Origin: Clostridiales bacterium
GTDB taxonomy: Bacteria; Bacillota; Clostridia; Oscillospirales; Oscillospiraceae
DNA: 6,206 bases
Direction of reading: 5' to 3'
Assembly (NCBI GenBank): GCA_021199695.1
Contig: JAJQHP010000111.1
Coordinates: 1-6,206 of the forward strand
A program made the position numbers and the translations under genes. Of this stretch, positions 1 through 5,762 are shown one piece after another (the stretch's first letter is position 1; each line of letters opens with the position of its first letter). The notes beneath the pieces are model-generated. The model had not been told where the DNA came from. It saw only the letters and a program-made list of their open reading frames with translations, and made no database searches.

Positions 1-159
1 CAGATATAAAACTCCCTGAATGACATTGGTTCTGACCGCTCCATAGCGGCACAGGCGTAGAAAGGCGGACAGTCCGCCCCAGACCCAGCAGAGAAAGACC
101 GGATTGAGCAGCCCGCACCAAAACATGGTCCGGCCATGGCTCCGCTTGATCCTGTCCAT
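1..159 (-). CDS. Unrecognised small or membrane-associated protein, N-terminal fragment (runs off left edge)
   Basis: An open frame of 53 codons starts at an ATG (159-157) and stays open to the window edge, so only the N-terminus is visible. The ATG is preceded at a 7-base gap by a perfect AGGAGG, and further upstream by a TATAAT with an extended -10 TG, so this start is well supported. The peptide begins with a basic stretch (MDRIKRSHGR) followed by a hydrophobic, Trp/Cys-rich segment at about residues 13-34, then a more basic region. This suggests a membrane-anchored N-terminus with the positive end in the cytoplasm. No family is recognised. It uses CTA and TTA leucine codons, which the neighbouring galactanase gene never uses, hinting at different codon use. 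It is separated from the galactanase gene by a terminator and has its own promoter, so it is probably an independent unit. Gene reality is likely; function is unknown. Confidence 0.6.
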   Translation of the reverse strand, partial: MDRIKRSHGRTMFWCGLLNPVFLCWVWGGLSAFLRLCRYGAVRTNVIQGVLYL

Positions 160-166
160 CTCTGCG

Positions 167-172
167 CCTCCT
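167..172 (-). promoter_or_regulatory. Ribosome binding site AGGAGG of the left-edge gene
   Basis: On the minus strand AGGAGG lies 7 bases before the ATG at 159. It is a full consensus Shine-Dalgarno at normal spacing and is the main reason for calling this truncated frame a real gene. Confidence 0.7.
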
Positions 173-196
173 CTCCGTCAGCTCCATTTGGATGGT

Positions 197-226
197 ATTA
201 TAACACAGGCAGGTAAAAATGGGTAG
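197..226 (-). promoter_or_regulatory. Extended -10 promoter for the left-edge gene
   Basis: The minus strand carries a perfect TATAAT (202-197) preceded by TGT (205-203), which is an extended -10 element. At a 17-base spacer the -35 hexamer would be TACCCA (225-220), a poor match to TTGACA, as is common when an extended -10 is present. The start point would fall near 190, giving a leader of about 30 bases that contains the AGGAGG. Confidence 0.5.
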
Positions 227-238
227 CCGTTTTCTGCT

Positions 239-252
239 CTGTGACATCACAG
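239..252. repeat. Short palindrome CTGTGA-CA-TCACAG, possible operator
   Basis: Perfect 6-base inverted arms are separated by 2 bases. The centre lies about 55 bases upstream of the predicted start point of the left-edge gene, where an activator could bind. The half sites resemble those of CRP/FNR regulators, but the 2-base spacing does not fit the usual 6-base spacing. No regulator can be assigned; this could be chance. Confidence 0.3.
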
Positions 253-255
253 GAC

Positions 256-281
256 TTGTTTGCTGATTTCCTGGCAAACAA
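256..281. repeat. Inverted repeat TTGTTTGC / GCAAACAA overlapping the terminator base
   Basis: An 8-base perfect inverted repeat has arms at 256-263 and 274-281 around a 10-base loop. Its right arm is also the T-rich tail and outer stem base of the terminator at 275-324 when read on the minus strand, so the two hairpins cannot both form fully. It may just stabilise the mRNA 3' end. Confidence 0.4.
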
Positions 282-324
282 ACAGGGCTTGGGAGCCGTT
301 TCCGGTCCCCAAGCCTTGTTTTTG
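275..324. terminator. Intrinsic terminator, probably bidirectional, after the galactanase gene
   Basis: A long hairpin has arms at 283-298 and 303-318 with a 4-base loop. Of 16 positions 13 pair perfectly, and the rest are near the loop or could be G-U. On the minus strand it is followed by TTTGTTTG, and it begins about 30 bases after the galactanase stop codon. On the plus strand it is followed by GTTTTTGC, so it could also stop transcripts arriving from the left. Confidence 0.8.
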
Positions 325-353
325 CTTCTATGTCCGCTCAGCAGACTGACATC

Positions 354-3300
354 TTATTTCTGGCGATGCTTTTTTGGGCTGACCAGAAGCGCCACGAAAG
401 CGGCCGCCGCCAACGCCATCATGGCAGCGAGGACTGCCAGGCTCATGCTGCTGTCCCCGGTCTTTGCAGAACCGGAGCTGCTGCTGGAGCTGGAGCTGCT
501 GCCGGAGCTGGAACCGGAGCTGCTGGAGCCGGAACTGCTGGTGGAGCTGCTGCTGCCTGTGTCGGAGTCGTCCGTGTCAGAGGCGTTCCAGCAGATGCTC
601 AGGCCCACATCGTCATAGTCGCTGGCCAGGTTGCCGTCTGCGTCCAGACAGGCCACGGTGTAATAGTAGGTCTGGCCGGAGATCACGTCGGTATCGGTGT
701 AGCTGGTCCCATAGGTGGCGCCAATGGCCTCCCAGCCGTCCTCGGAATCCGCCGTCCGGCGCAGGACCACATATTGCTCGGCCCCTTCCACGGCCTCCCA
801 GGTCACTGTCACGCCATCTGTGCCGCTGGATACGCCTGTCAGCTCGGGAGTCGACAGCAGGGTGGCGTCGGTATCCGTATCTGTATCCGGTGTGGAGGGG
901 TCAGTCGTCTGCTCCACCAGAGCCTGGATGGCGGCGGTAATGTTGGCGACCAGCTCGTCGATGTCGTCCTGGGTCAGTCCGTCCGTCTCGCCGTTCAGAA
1001 TGGCGTCAGCCTCGTCCAGCAGATCGGCCAGGGCGCTCCAGGAGTCAGCGGTGTAGTCGCTCTCGGTCAGGGCGTTTGCCTGGGCCACGATGGCCTCCAG
1101 CTCGGTCAGGTCAAGAGCTGCGGTCAGCTCGCCCGTCTGGGACAGATACATACAGTCCACCGTGCCCCAGCCGCCGGCCTGGAAGACGATGGTGATGCCC
1201 AGGTCAACTGTGGTGGTCTCGGTGACAGTGAAGGTGACGGTGGGGGTGGCCCAGGCAGCCCAGCCCGTCAGGGTAACTGCCTCGCCGGTGGCGATGGTCT
1301 CCCCGCTGTCGTGGTTCAAAACGCTGAGGGTGACAGTGTCTCCCGCATAGCCCTGGGCATATGCCTCAAAGGAGTAGACGCCGGGCTCCAGGGTGATGCC
1401 CTCCTGGTTCTCACCCAGGTAGGTGACATTGCTGGTCGCGGCGGAGGACAGATACCAGTGCAGAGCATAGGTTCCGTCATAGGGGTCCTCATTGCTGATC
1501 TTGGTGCCGTTAGAGCCCAGACCGGAGAAGTTGTCTCCCCCATTCTCGAAGCTCCAGTCGTCGCCAATCAGGTTGACACCCTTGACCGTCAGGGTATAGG
1601 TGGTGGAAACGGTGGTCTCCCCCGCATAATCCCCGGAGTTGACCTCCCTGGACAGGGTGACGGTACCGCTGACCACATAGGTCCCCTGAACGCCGGTGTC
1701 GATGGCGGCCACGTCATCCTCGTTCCAGACGACAGATTCTGCCACGGCGCCGCTGTTGTAGGTGACGGTGACGGTCTCCGGCAGGGTGTAGCTGTCTCCG
1801 ATCACAATGCTCTCGGAGACCGCTTCGATATCATCCACACTGACGGTGTTGGAATATGCGCCGGTCTTGACGTAGTTCCAGACATTGATGCTGGCCAGGG
1901 GAGTGCCGTCTGCGGCGAACATGGCCTGGTTGTCGATGGCGGAGCCGCCGTACCACACACCGGCGTCATCCGGGTCGTACTCCGCGGCAAAGCTGGAGGC
2001 CCAGCCGGAGCCGTATTTCTCCCACAGGACCTTGTTGGCCGTCACCTGGGCATCATACTCGTCGCCCTCCAGACCGGTGGTGTCGCCCACGGTGATCCAG
2101 GCAGACTCCCAATAGAACACACCCAGTCCTCCGGCGTCGCTGACCGCCTCGATCAGGTCACGGATGAAGCTGGCCTGGCCCTGGACGGTATAGGCCCAGC
2201 TCATGCCGGTGTCGTTGTTGCCCACCCGGACGGTGTTGTCGTGGCCGTCGGTGTCATCCAGGGTGTAGGCATAGCTGGTCTCGGCCACCATGACATCCTT
2301 GCCATAGGTATTCTGCACCGCCTCCATCTGGCTCTGGAGGTTGGCGAAGGTGCCGTGCCAGTAGGGATAATAGGAGGTAGCCAGAACGTCATAGTCTACA
2401 TCATAGGTGTCCAGATAACCGGCCCACTGGGTCAGCCGGGACTTCTCCGGGTTGGTGACGTGGATGACCACCTTGATGTCCTGGCCGATGGTCTCGCTGA
2501 CCGCCCGGATAGCGGCGGCGCCTGCGCTGAACAGGGTGCACATACCCTCCAGGTCACTGTTGCTCACTCCGGCGATGCCGCCGGTGGTCTCGTTGCCCAC
2601 CTGGACGCCCCAGATGGTGACGCCGGTGGCGGCGATCTCATTCAGGGCCTCCTCGGTAAAATCATACAGGGCTTCCGCCTTCTCATCAACGGTCATGCCC
2701 TCCCACGCCTTGGGAGCGTCGTACTTGCCGGGATCTGCCCAGAAGTCGGAGTAGTGGAAGTCCACGAGCATGCGCAGACCGGCGGCGGCGCAGCCCTGGG
2801 CGATCTTCACAGCGGTAGCCACATCGTTGTTGCCGCCGCCGTAGCCGTTGCCATCAGAGTCATAGGGGTCGTTCCACACCCGGACCCGGATGGTGGTGAC
2901 GCCGCACTCTGCCAGGAATTTACAGAAATCGGTGATATTGTCGATCTTGTTGCCATCGAAATCATAGTAAACAACGCCGCTGTTGAACTCGGAGATGATG
3001 GAGGAGATATCCATGCCCATGATGAAGTCCTCGGTCAGGCTGGAAACCTTGTCCACATTGATGTCGGCCTCGACAGAGGTATCGTCCTCCACCACCGAGC
3101 CGGTACCGGACAGGGTCAGGTTGTCCAGGTAGCCCCAGTCTCCCGCCGCAACGGTCCCGGAGAGGGTGAAGGTGACCTCGGTCTCCTCGGTGAGCGTAAA
3201 CTCGGCGGTGGTGTTGGTCACCCATACATCCCAGCCACTGGTGACATCAACGGCCGTGCTATCTGCCAGCACGGTATCACCTGCGGTGACGGTATAGATC

Positions 3301-4580
3301 AGGCTGCTGCCGGACGCAGAGCCAGAGGTATCAAAACCAAACTGATAGGTCCCCGCCGTCAGAGCGACGGTGTAGGAGGCGGAGCCCTCGACTGCTTCGC
3401 TGTCAGACAGCCACAGGCTCAGCATATAGGTCGTATTGTTGCTGGCCCAGCTGTCTGTGGTGATGGAGGAGAAGCCGGTCAGCGTCCAGCCGGTGCTGTC
3501 TCCCGTCTCAAAATCGGGGTTGGTCAGGCTGGCGGTCAGGTCGGTCATCTCGGCCTCGGCTTCCACCACCGAGCCGGTGCCGGACAAGGTCAGGTTGTCC
3601 AGGTAGCCCCAATCCCCCGCCGCAACGGTCCCGGAGAGGGTGAAGGTGACCTCGGTCTCCTCGGTGAGCGTAAACTCGGCGGTGGTGTTGGTCACCCATA
3701 CATCCCAGCCACTGGTGACATCAACGGCCGTGCTATCTGCCAGCACGGTATCACCTGCGGTGACGGTATAGATCAGGCTGCTGCCGGACGCAGAGCCAGA
3801 GGTATCAAAACCAAACTGATAGGTCCCCGCCGTCAGAGCGACGGTGTAGGAGGCGGAGCCCTCGACCGCCTCGCTGTCAGACAGCCACAGGTTCAGCATA
3901 CTGGTCGTATTATTGCTGGCCCAGCTGTCTGTTTTTACTTCATAGAACCCATTCAGCGTCCAACCGGTGCTGTCCCCGGTTTCAAAATCAGGGTTGGTCA
4001 GGCTGGCGGTCAGGTCGGACATCTCCACCTCCACCTCGGCGGCGGATACGGTGATGGTAACGTAGACGATGGCGAGCCGATTCCAACCGCTGTCCTGCAG
4101 CTCCGCAGCGATGTAATAGGTCCCTGTGCTGGGCAGCGTAACATCTGCCGACAGGGAATATCCGCTTCCATTGTCATAGTTGCTGTAAACAGAGTCACTG
4201 TTGCCAGAGGCGTGGTCGGCAGCCCAGACATCCGTCCACCACCACAGATAGAGGCCCTCCCCTTCCAGGTCAGTGACCTCCGTTCCGTCCACGGTAACAG
4301 ATGCGGACAGGGAGACGGTGTCCCCGGCGGTGACCTCTGTGGCATTGGCAGAGGCGGCCACAGCATATACAGGGCTGGATTCGTCGGTGGTATCCTCCAC
4401 CGTCTCCTCAAGCCCTTCCTCTGCGGCAGGCTCTGCGACCTCGTCAGAGGCTTCAGCCTCCTCGGCAGCCACCACAGAGGACGCTTCCTCGTCGCCCTCC
4501 TCCGCAGATACGTAAAACGGCTGCATGACGGAAACCACCATCATAAGAGCCAGCACTGCGGCCAGTATTTTTTGCTTCAT
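354..4580 (-). CDS. Secreted, surface-anchored multimodular endo-beta-1,4-galactanase (GH53)
   Basis: This 1408-residue enzyme should cut beta-1,4-galactan of pectin or type I arabinogalactan outside the cell. Seen in order: signal peptide 1-26 (VSA|EE); acidic Ala/Glu/Ser linker 27-70; Ig-like module 72-180 with a Trp cluster (W113-115, W119); two CBM61-like modules 187-340 and 345-498, nearly identical; GH53 barrel about 512-905; Ig-like (Big_4 type) domain about 915-1000; a third, divergent CBM61-like module about 1003-1148; FIVAR-like helices 1155-1222; TDTDTD linker; fibronectin type III domain 1243-1330; Ser/Gly stalk 1342-1370; SAKTGD 1371-1376; hydrophobic segment 1379-1400; basic tail. 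GH53 hallmarks are the HYSDFWADPG motif at 609-618, likely acid/base E664 in VGNE, SYYPYWHGT at 736-744 and likely nucleophile E767 in VAETSY. CBM61 modules are known partners of GH53 and bind galactan; that assignment here is by resemblance. The start is fixed by a strong ribosome site and the signal peptide. The gene has its own promoter and terminator, so it appears monocistronic. No transporter or sugar regulator gene is in view. Confidence 0.93.
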   Translation of the reverse strand: MKQKILAAVLALMMVVSVMQPFYVSAEEGDEEASSVVAAEEAEASDEVAEPAAEEGLEETVEDTTDESSPVYAVAASANATEVTAGDTVSLSASVTVDGTEVTDLEGEGLYLWWWTDVWAADHASGNSDSVYSNYDNGSGYSLSADVTLPSTGTYYIAAELQDSGWNRLAIVYVTITVSAAEVEVEMSDLTASLTNPDFETGDSTGWTLNGFYEVKTDSWASNNTTSMLNLWLSDSEAVEGSASYTVALTAGTYQFGFDTSGSASGSSLIYTVTAGDTVLADSTAVDVTSGWDVWVTNTTAEFTLTEETEVTFTLSGTVAAGDWGYLDNLTLSGTGSVVEAEAEMTDLTASLTNPDFETGDSTGWTLTGFSSITTDSWASNNTTYMLSLWLSDSEAVEGSASYTVALTAGTYQFGFDTSGSASGSSLIYTVTAGDTVLADSTAVDVTSGWDVWVTNTTAEFTLTEETEVTFTLSGTVAAGDWGYLDNLTLSGTGSVVEDDTSVEADINVDKVSSLTEDFIMGMDISSIISEFNSGVVYYDFDGNKIDNITDFCKFLAECGVTTIRVRVWNDPYDSDGNGYGGGNNDVATAVKIAQGCAAAGLRMLVDFHYSDFWADPGKYDAPKAWEGMTVDEKAEALYDFTEEALNEIAATGVTIWGVQVGNETTGGIAGVSNSDLEGMCTLFSAGAAAIRAVSETIGQDIKVVIHVTNPEKSRLTQWAGYLDTYDVDYDVLATSYYPYWHGTFANLQSQMEAVQNTYGKDVMVAETSYAYTLDDTDGHDNTVRVGNNDTGMSWAYTVQGQASFIRDLIEAVSDAGGLGVFYWESAWITVGDTTGLEGDEYDAQVTANKVLWEKYGSGWASSFAAEYDPDDAGVWYGGSAIDNQAMFAADGTPLASINVWNYVKTGAYSNTVSVDDIEAVSESIVIGDSYTLPETVTVTYNSGAVAESVVWNEDDVAAIDTGVQGTYVVSGTVTLSREVNSGDYAGETTVSTTYTLTVKGVNLIGDDWSFENGGDNFSGLGSNGTKISNEDPYDGTYALHWYLSSAATSNVTYLGENQEGITLEPGVYSFEAYAQGYAGDTVTLSVLNHDSGETIATGEAVTLTGWAAWATPTVTFTVTETTTVDLGITIVFQAGGWGTVDCMYLSQTGELTAALDLTELEAIVAQANALTESDYTADSWSALADLLDEADAILNGETDGLTQDDIDELVANITAAIQALVEQTTDPSTPDTDTDTDATLLSTPELTGVSSGTDGVTVTWEAVEGAEQYVVLRRTADSEDGWEAIGATYGTSYTDTDVISGQTYYYTVACLDADGNLASDYDDVGLSICWNASDTDDSDTGSSSSTSSSGSSSSGSSSGSSSSSSSSSGSAKTGDSSMSLAVLAAMMALAAAAFVALLVSPKKHRQK
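357..470 (-). other. C-terminal cell-wall sorting-like signal of the galactanase
   Basis: This segment encodes residues 1371-1408: SAKTGD, a hydrophobic segment of about 22 residues (1379-1400) and the tail SPKKHRQK. The tripartite layout is that of Gram-positive sortase substrates. The motif is not LPXTG. It resembles the (S/P)PXTG and PKTGD types used by class B-like sortases of Clostridia, with Ala in place of the second Pro. Without a sortase it would still act as a C-terminal membrane anchor. Confidence 0.65.
471..557 (-). repeat. Low-complexity Ser/Gly stalk coding repeat
   Basis: Degenerate short repeats, read on the plus strand as variants of GAGCTGCTG, encode about 29 residues of almost pure Ser and Gly (1342-1370). 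Such stalks hold surface enzymes away from the wall. The repeat could vary in length between strains by slippage in 3-base multiples. Confidence 0.75.
3087..3548 (-). repeat. Tandem CBM61-like module, copy 2 (residues 345-498)
   Basis: This is the second copy of a unit with a 474-bp (158-residue) period. Positions 3142-3392 are identical base for base to 3616-3866 in copy 1. The module starts with NPDFETGDSTGW and ends with WGYLDNLTLSGTG, as expected for a jelly-roll carbohydrate-binding module. It sits directly before the GH53 catalytic domain. Confidence 0.85.
3561..4022 (-). repeat. Tandem CBM61-like module, copy 1 (residues 187-340)
   Basis: This is the first copy of the 158-residue tandem unit. 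It matches copy 2 over its whole length without gaps. Apart from one S/T change near the N-terminus, all amino acid differences fall between residues 210 and 230 (N210, Y213, E214, V215, K216, S227 and N230 against T, S, S, I, T, Y and S). Residues 231-339 are identical to their partners. Confidence 0.85.
4503..4580 (-). other. Signal peptide of the galactanase
   Basis: Residues 1-26 have the charged start MKQK, a hydrophobic core of about 15 residues, and VSA before a run of acidic residues. This fits Sec export with signal peptidase I cleavage after A26. No lipobox cysteine is present. Confidence 0.85.
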
Positions 4581-4588
4581 GTAAGCAG

Positions 4589-4596
4589 CTCCTTTC
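4589..4596 (-). promoter_or_regulatory. Ribosome binding site GAAAGGAG of the galactanase gene
   Basis: On the minus strand GAAAGGAG ends 8 bases before the ATG at 4580. This fixes the start codon, and the signal peptide follows immediately. Confidence 0.8.
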
Positions 4597-4609
4597 GGGT
4601 GTCAAATGC

Positions 4610-4644
4610 GGTTTGCAGTGGAAAACGACAGCTCGCTGCAAGCC
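4610..4644. repeat. Inverted repeat in the galactanase leader, possible operator or mRNA hairpin
   Basis: The arms GGTTTGCAG (4610-4618) and CTGCAAGCC (4636-4644) match at 8 of 9 positions and are 17 bases apart. They lie just downstream of the predicted start point near 4648, so a bound repressor would block transcription, or the leader RNA could fold before the ribosome site. It is not a convincing catabolite-response (cre) element. The regulator is unknown. Confidence 0.35.
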
Positions 4645-4654
4645 TCTTTGCCGT

Positions 4655-4683
4655 ATCATATCATTATTTTTAACAAATAGCAA
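4655..4683 (-). promoter_or_regulatory. Promoter of the galactanase gene
   Basis: On the minus strand a -35 TTGCTA (4683-4678) and a -10 TATGAT (4660-4655) are separated by exactly 17 bases, and the -10 is preceded by TGA, giving an extended -10. The surrounding DNA is strongly AT-rich compared with the genes. The predicted start is near 4648, giving a leader of about 68 bases. Confidence 0.7.
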
Positions 4684-4743
4684 GCAAAAAGTCCTTATTT
4701 ATTTGTGAAACTATGTTGCGCATCAGATCCGGGAGTGAGAACA

Positions 4744-4783
4744 GAAAAGCCCCTCCGAAGCCGACCTGTGCGGCCCGGAGGGG
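4744..4783 (-). terminator. Intrinsic terminator of the histidine operon
   Basis: Perfect 8-base arms CCCCTCCG (4750-4757) and CGGAGGGG (4776-4783), with an extra inner GCCG/CGGC pairing, are followed on the minus strand by CTTTTCTG. The hairpin begins 6 bases after the hisE stop codon. It separates the his operon from the galactanase promoter. Confidence 0.88.
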
Positions 4784-4789
4784 TGTCTA

Positions 4790-5425
4790 TCAGGTATTCA
4801 CATCTGTCTGGTGGAAGGTTTTCAGGTTTCCTGTGGCGCCGTTGCGCAGGTCCAGGGTCTCCCCCAGGGCCTGGGCGGGGATGTCCTCATTCACCAGCAG
4901 CACCAGCAGGTGGTACAGCAGCCCGGCGCACTGGGAGACCGCTTCGCCTCTGTCCCCATCCTTGGCGGCCAGGAGCAGCAGGGAGCAGGACTCCCCCACC
5001 TTTTTCAAGATCTTGTCCGTCCCCTGTTGGAGGAGGTAGGCGGTGTAGGAGCTGCCCTCCCCCGCCCCTTCCAGGACGGGCAGATTTTTTCGGGCGGCCA
5101 CAGCGTCCAGCAGTGCATCCACCGGCTGGCCCTCCGTGCCGCAGCGACGATTTAGTGCAGCGAGCACGTCGGCAAAGGGGATGTCCAGAAAGCACAGCAG
5201 AACGGTGACATGGTAGAGCACGTCGCCCAGCTCCCCCAGCAAATCGTCCCGGTCGTCCCCCTTGGCGGCGATGACCGCCTCAAAGGTCTCCTCGCCGCAT
5301 TTTTTCAGGATCTTATTCAGCCCCTGGCTGTACAGGTAGCTGGTATAGGACTTCTCCCCGCCGGGGTTTTGCTTCCTGTCCAGCACCACCCGGTACTGGG
5401 TCCACAGGGCGCTGTCGATGCTCAT
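4790..5425 (-). CDS. hisE: Phosphoribosyl-ATP pyrophosphohydrolase with tandem HisE domains, the second degenerate
   Basis: HisE hydrolyses phosphoribosyl-ATP to phosphoribosyl-AMP and pyrophosphate, the second step of histidine synthesis, in the cytoplasm. The protein has 211 residues, about twice the usual size of roughly 90-110. Domain 1 (about 25-94) has the MazG-like signature: YTSYL, KKCGEE, and E45, E46, E49, E65 and D68 as likely magnesium ligands. Domain 2 (about 125-194) aligns without gaps at an offset of exactly 100 residues, with about 30 of 70 identical, but carries E145, S146, L149, Q165 and G168 at those sites, so it should not bind metal. A linker of about 30 residues joins them. 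The ATG overlaps the hisI stop as ATGA, and a GGAGG sits 7 bases upstream (5433-5437), implying translational coupling. The terminator follows 6 bases after the stop. The hisE identity is secure from domain 1 and context; the role of domain 2 is unknown. Confidence 0.93.
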   Translation of the reverse strand: MSIDSALWTQYRVVLDRKQNPGGEKSYTSYLYSQGLNKILKKCGEETFEAVIAAKGDDRDDLLGELGDVLYHVTVLLCFLDIPFADVLAALNRRCGTEGQPVDALLDAVAARKNLPVLEGAGEGSSYTAYLLQQGTDKILKKVGESCSLLLLAAKDGDRGEAVSQCAGLLYHLLVLLVNEDIPAQALGETLDLRNGATGNLKTFHQTDVNT

Positions 5426-5751
5426 TCCTCCGCCTCCCAGATGTCGTTGAAAAAGCAGCTCCGCCGCCCGGTGTGGCAGGTGGGCCCGTCCGGGTCACAG
5501 AGGTACAGCAGGGTGTCTGTGTCGCAGTCGGTGACGATCTTCCTCACATGGAGGAAATGCCCGGAGGTCTCCCCCTTGTTCCACAGGGTCTCCCGGCTCC
5601 GGGACCAGAACCAGGCGGTTTTCGTCTCCAGCGTCCGCTCCACCGCCTCCCGGTTGGTGAAGCCCAGCATGAGGATGTCCTTGGTGGCACGGTCCTGAAT
5701 GATGACCGGAATGAGGTCGGATTTTTGAAACAGCAGGTCTAAATCAAACAT
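5422..5751 (-). CDS. hisI: Phosphoribosyl-AMP cyclohydrolase
   Basis: HisI opens the adenine ring of phosphoribosyl-AMP to give ProFAR, the third step of histidine synthesis, using zinc and magnesium in the cytoplasm. The 109-residue protein is the normal length for a stand-alone enzyme not fused to HisE. The family signatures are intact: SRSRETLWNKGETSGH at 50-65, the metal-binding DCDTD at 75-79, and GPTCHTGRRSCF at 89-100, with C76, C92 and C99 as expected zinc ligands. The start is supported by AGGAG 6 bases upstream, which overlaps the hisF stop (TGAGGAG). The gene sits 10 bases after hisF and overlaps hisE by 4 bases, so the three are cotranscribed and probably coupled in translation. 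Confidence 0.96.
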   Translation of the reverse strand: MFDLDLLFQKSDLIPVIIQDRATKDILMLGFTNREAVERTLETKTAWFWSRSRETLWNKGETSGHFLHVRKIVTDCDTDTLLYLCDPDGPTCHTGRRSCFFNDIWEAEE

Positions 5752-5757
5752 AGCAGT

Positions 5758-5762
5758 CTCCT
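5758..5762 (-). promoter_or_regulatory. hisI ribosome binding site overlapping the hisF stop
   Basis: On the minus strand the sequence reads TGAGGAG, so the hisF stop TGA is built into the Shine-Dalgarno of hisI, 6 bases before the hisI ATG. A ribosome finishing hisF would stop on the initiation site of hisI. Confidence 0.75.

Noticed and set aside
241..618. Plus-strand frame with a Leu/Glu-rich repeat tail
   Set aside because: The repeat is the antisense reading of the Ser/Gly stalk of the galactanase, and the frame runs through the terminator hairpin.
3087..4022. Repeat array as CRISPR or mobile element
   Set aside because: The 474-bp repeat lies in frame within one gene and encodes a folded module; there are no short spacers, terminal repeats or transposase.
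4610..4644. Catabolite-response (cre) element in the galactanase leader
   Set aside because: The inverted repeat does not match the cre pattern with a central CG and correctly spaced TG and CA ends.
330..4673. Plus-strand open frame of 1447 codons antisense to the galactanase gene
   Set aside because: It is the codon-for-codon reverse complement frame of a confidently identified gene. Its translation is a Gly/Val/His/Asp-rich string without a recognisable domain, and internal repeats merely mirror the CBM duplication. No convincing ribosome site or promoter precedes 330.
4705..5208. Plus-strand frames opposite hisE
   Set aside because: They cross the his terminator and lie antisense to hisE. 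The Pro/Arg/Gly-rich translations are typical of shadows in GC-rich DNA.
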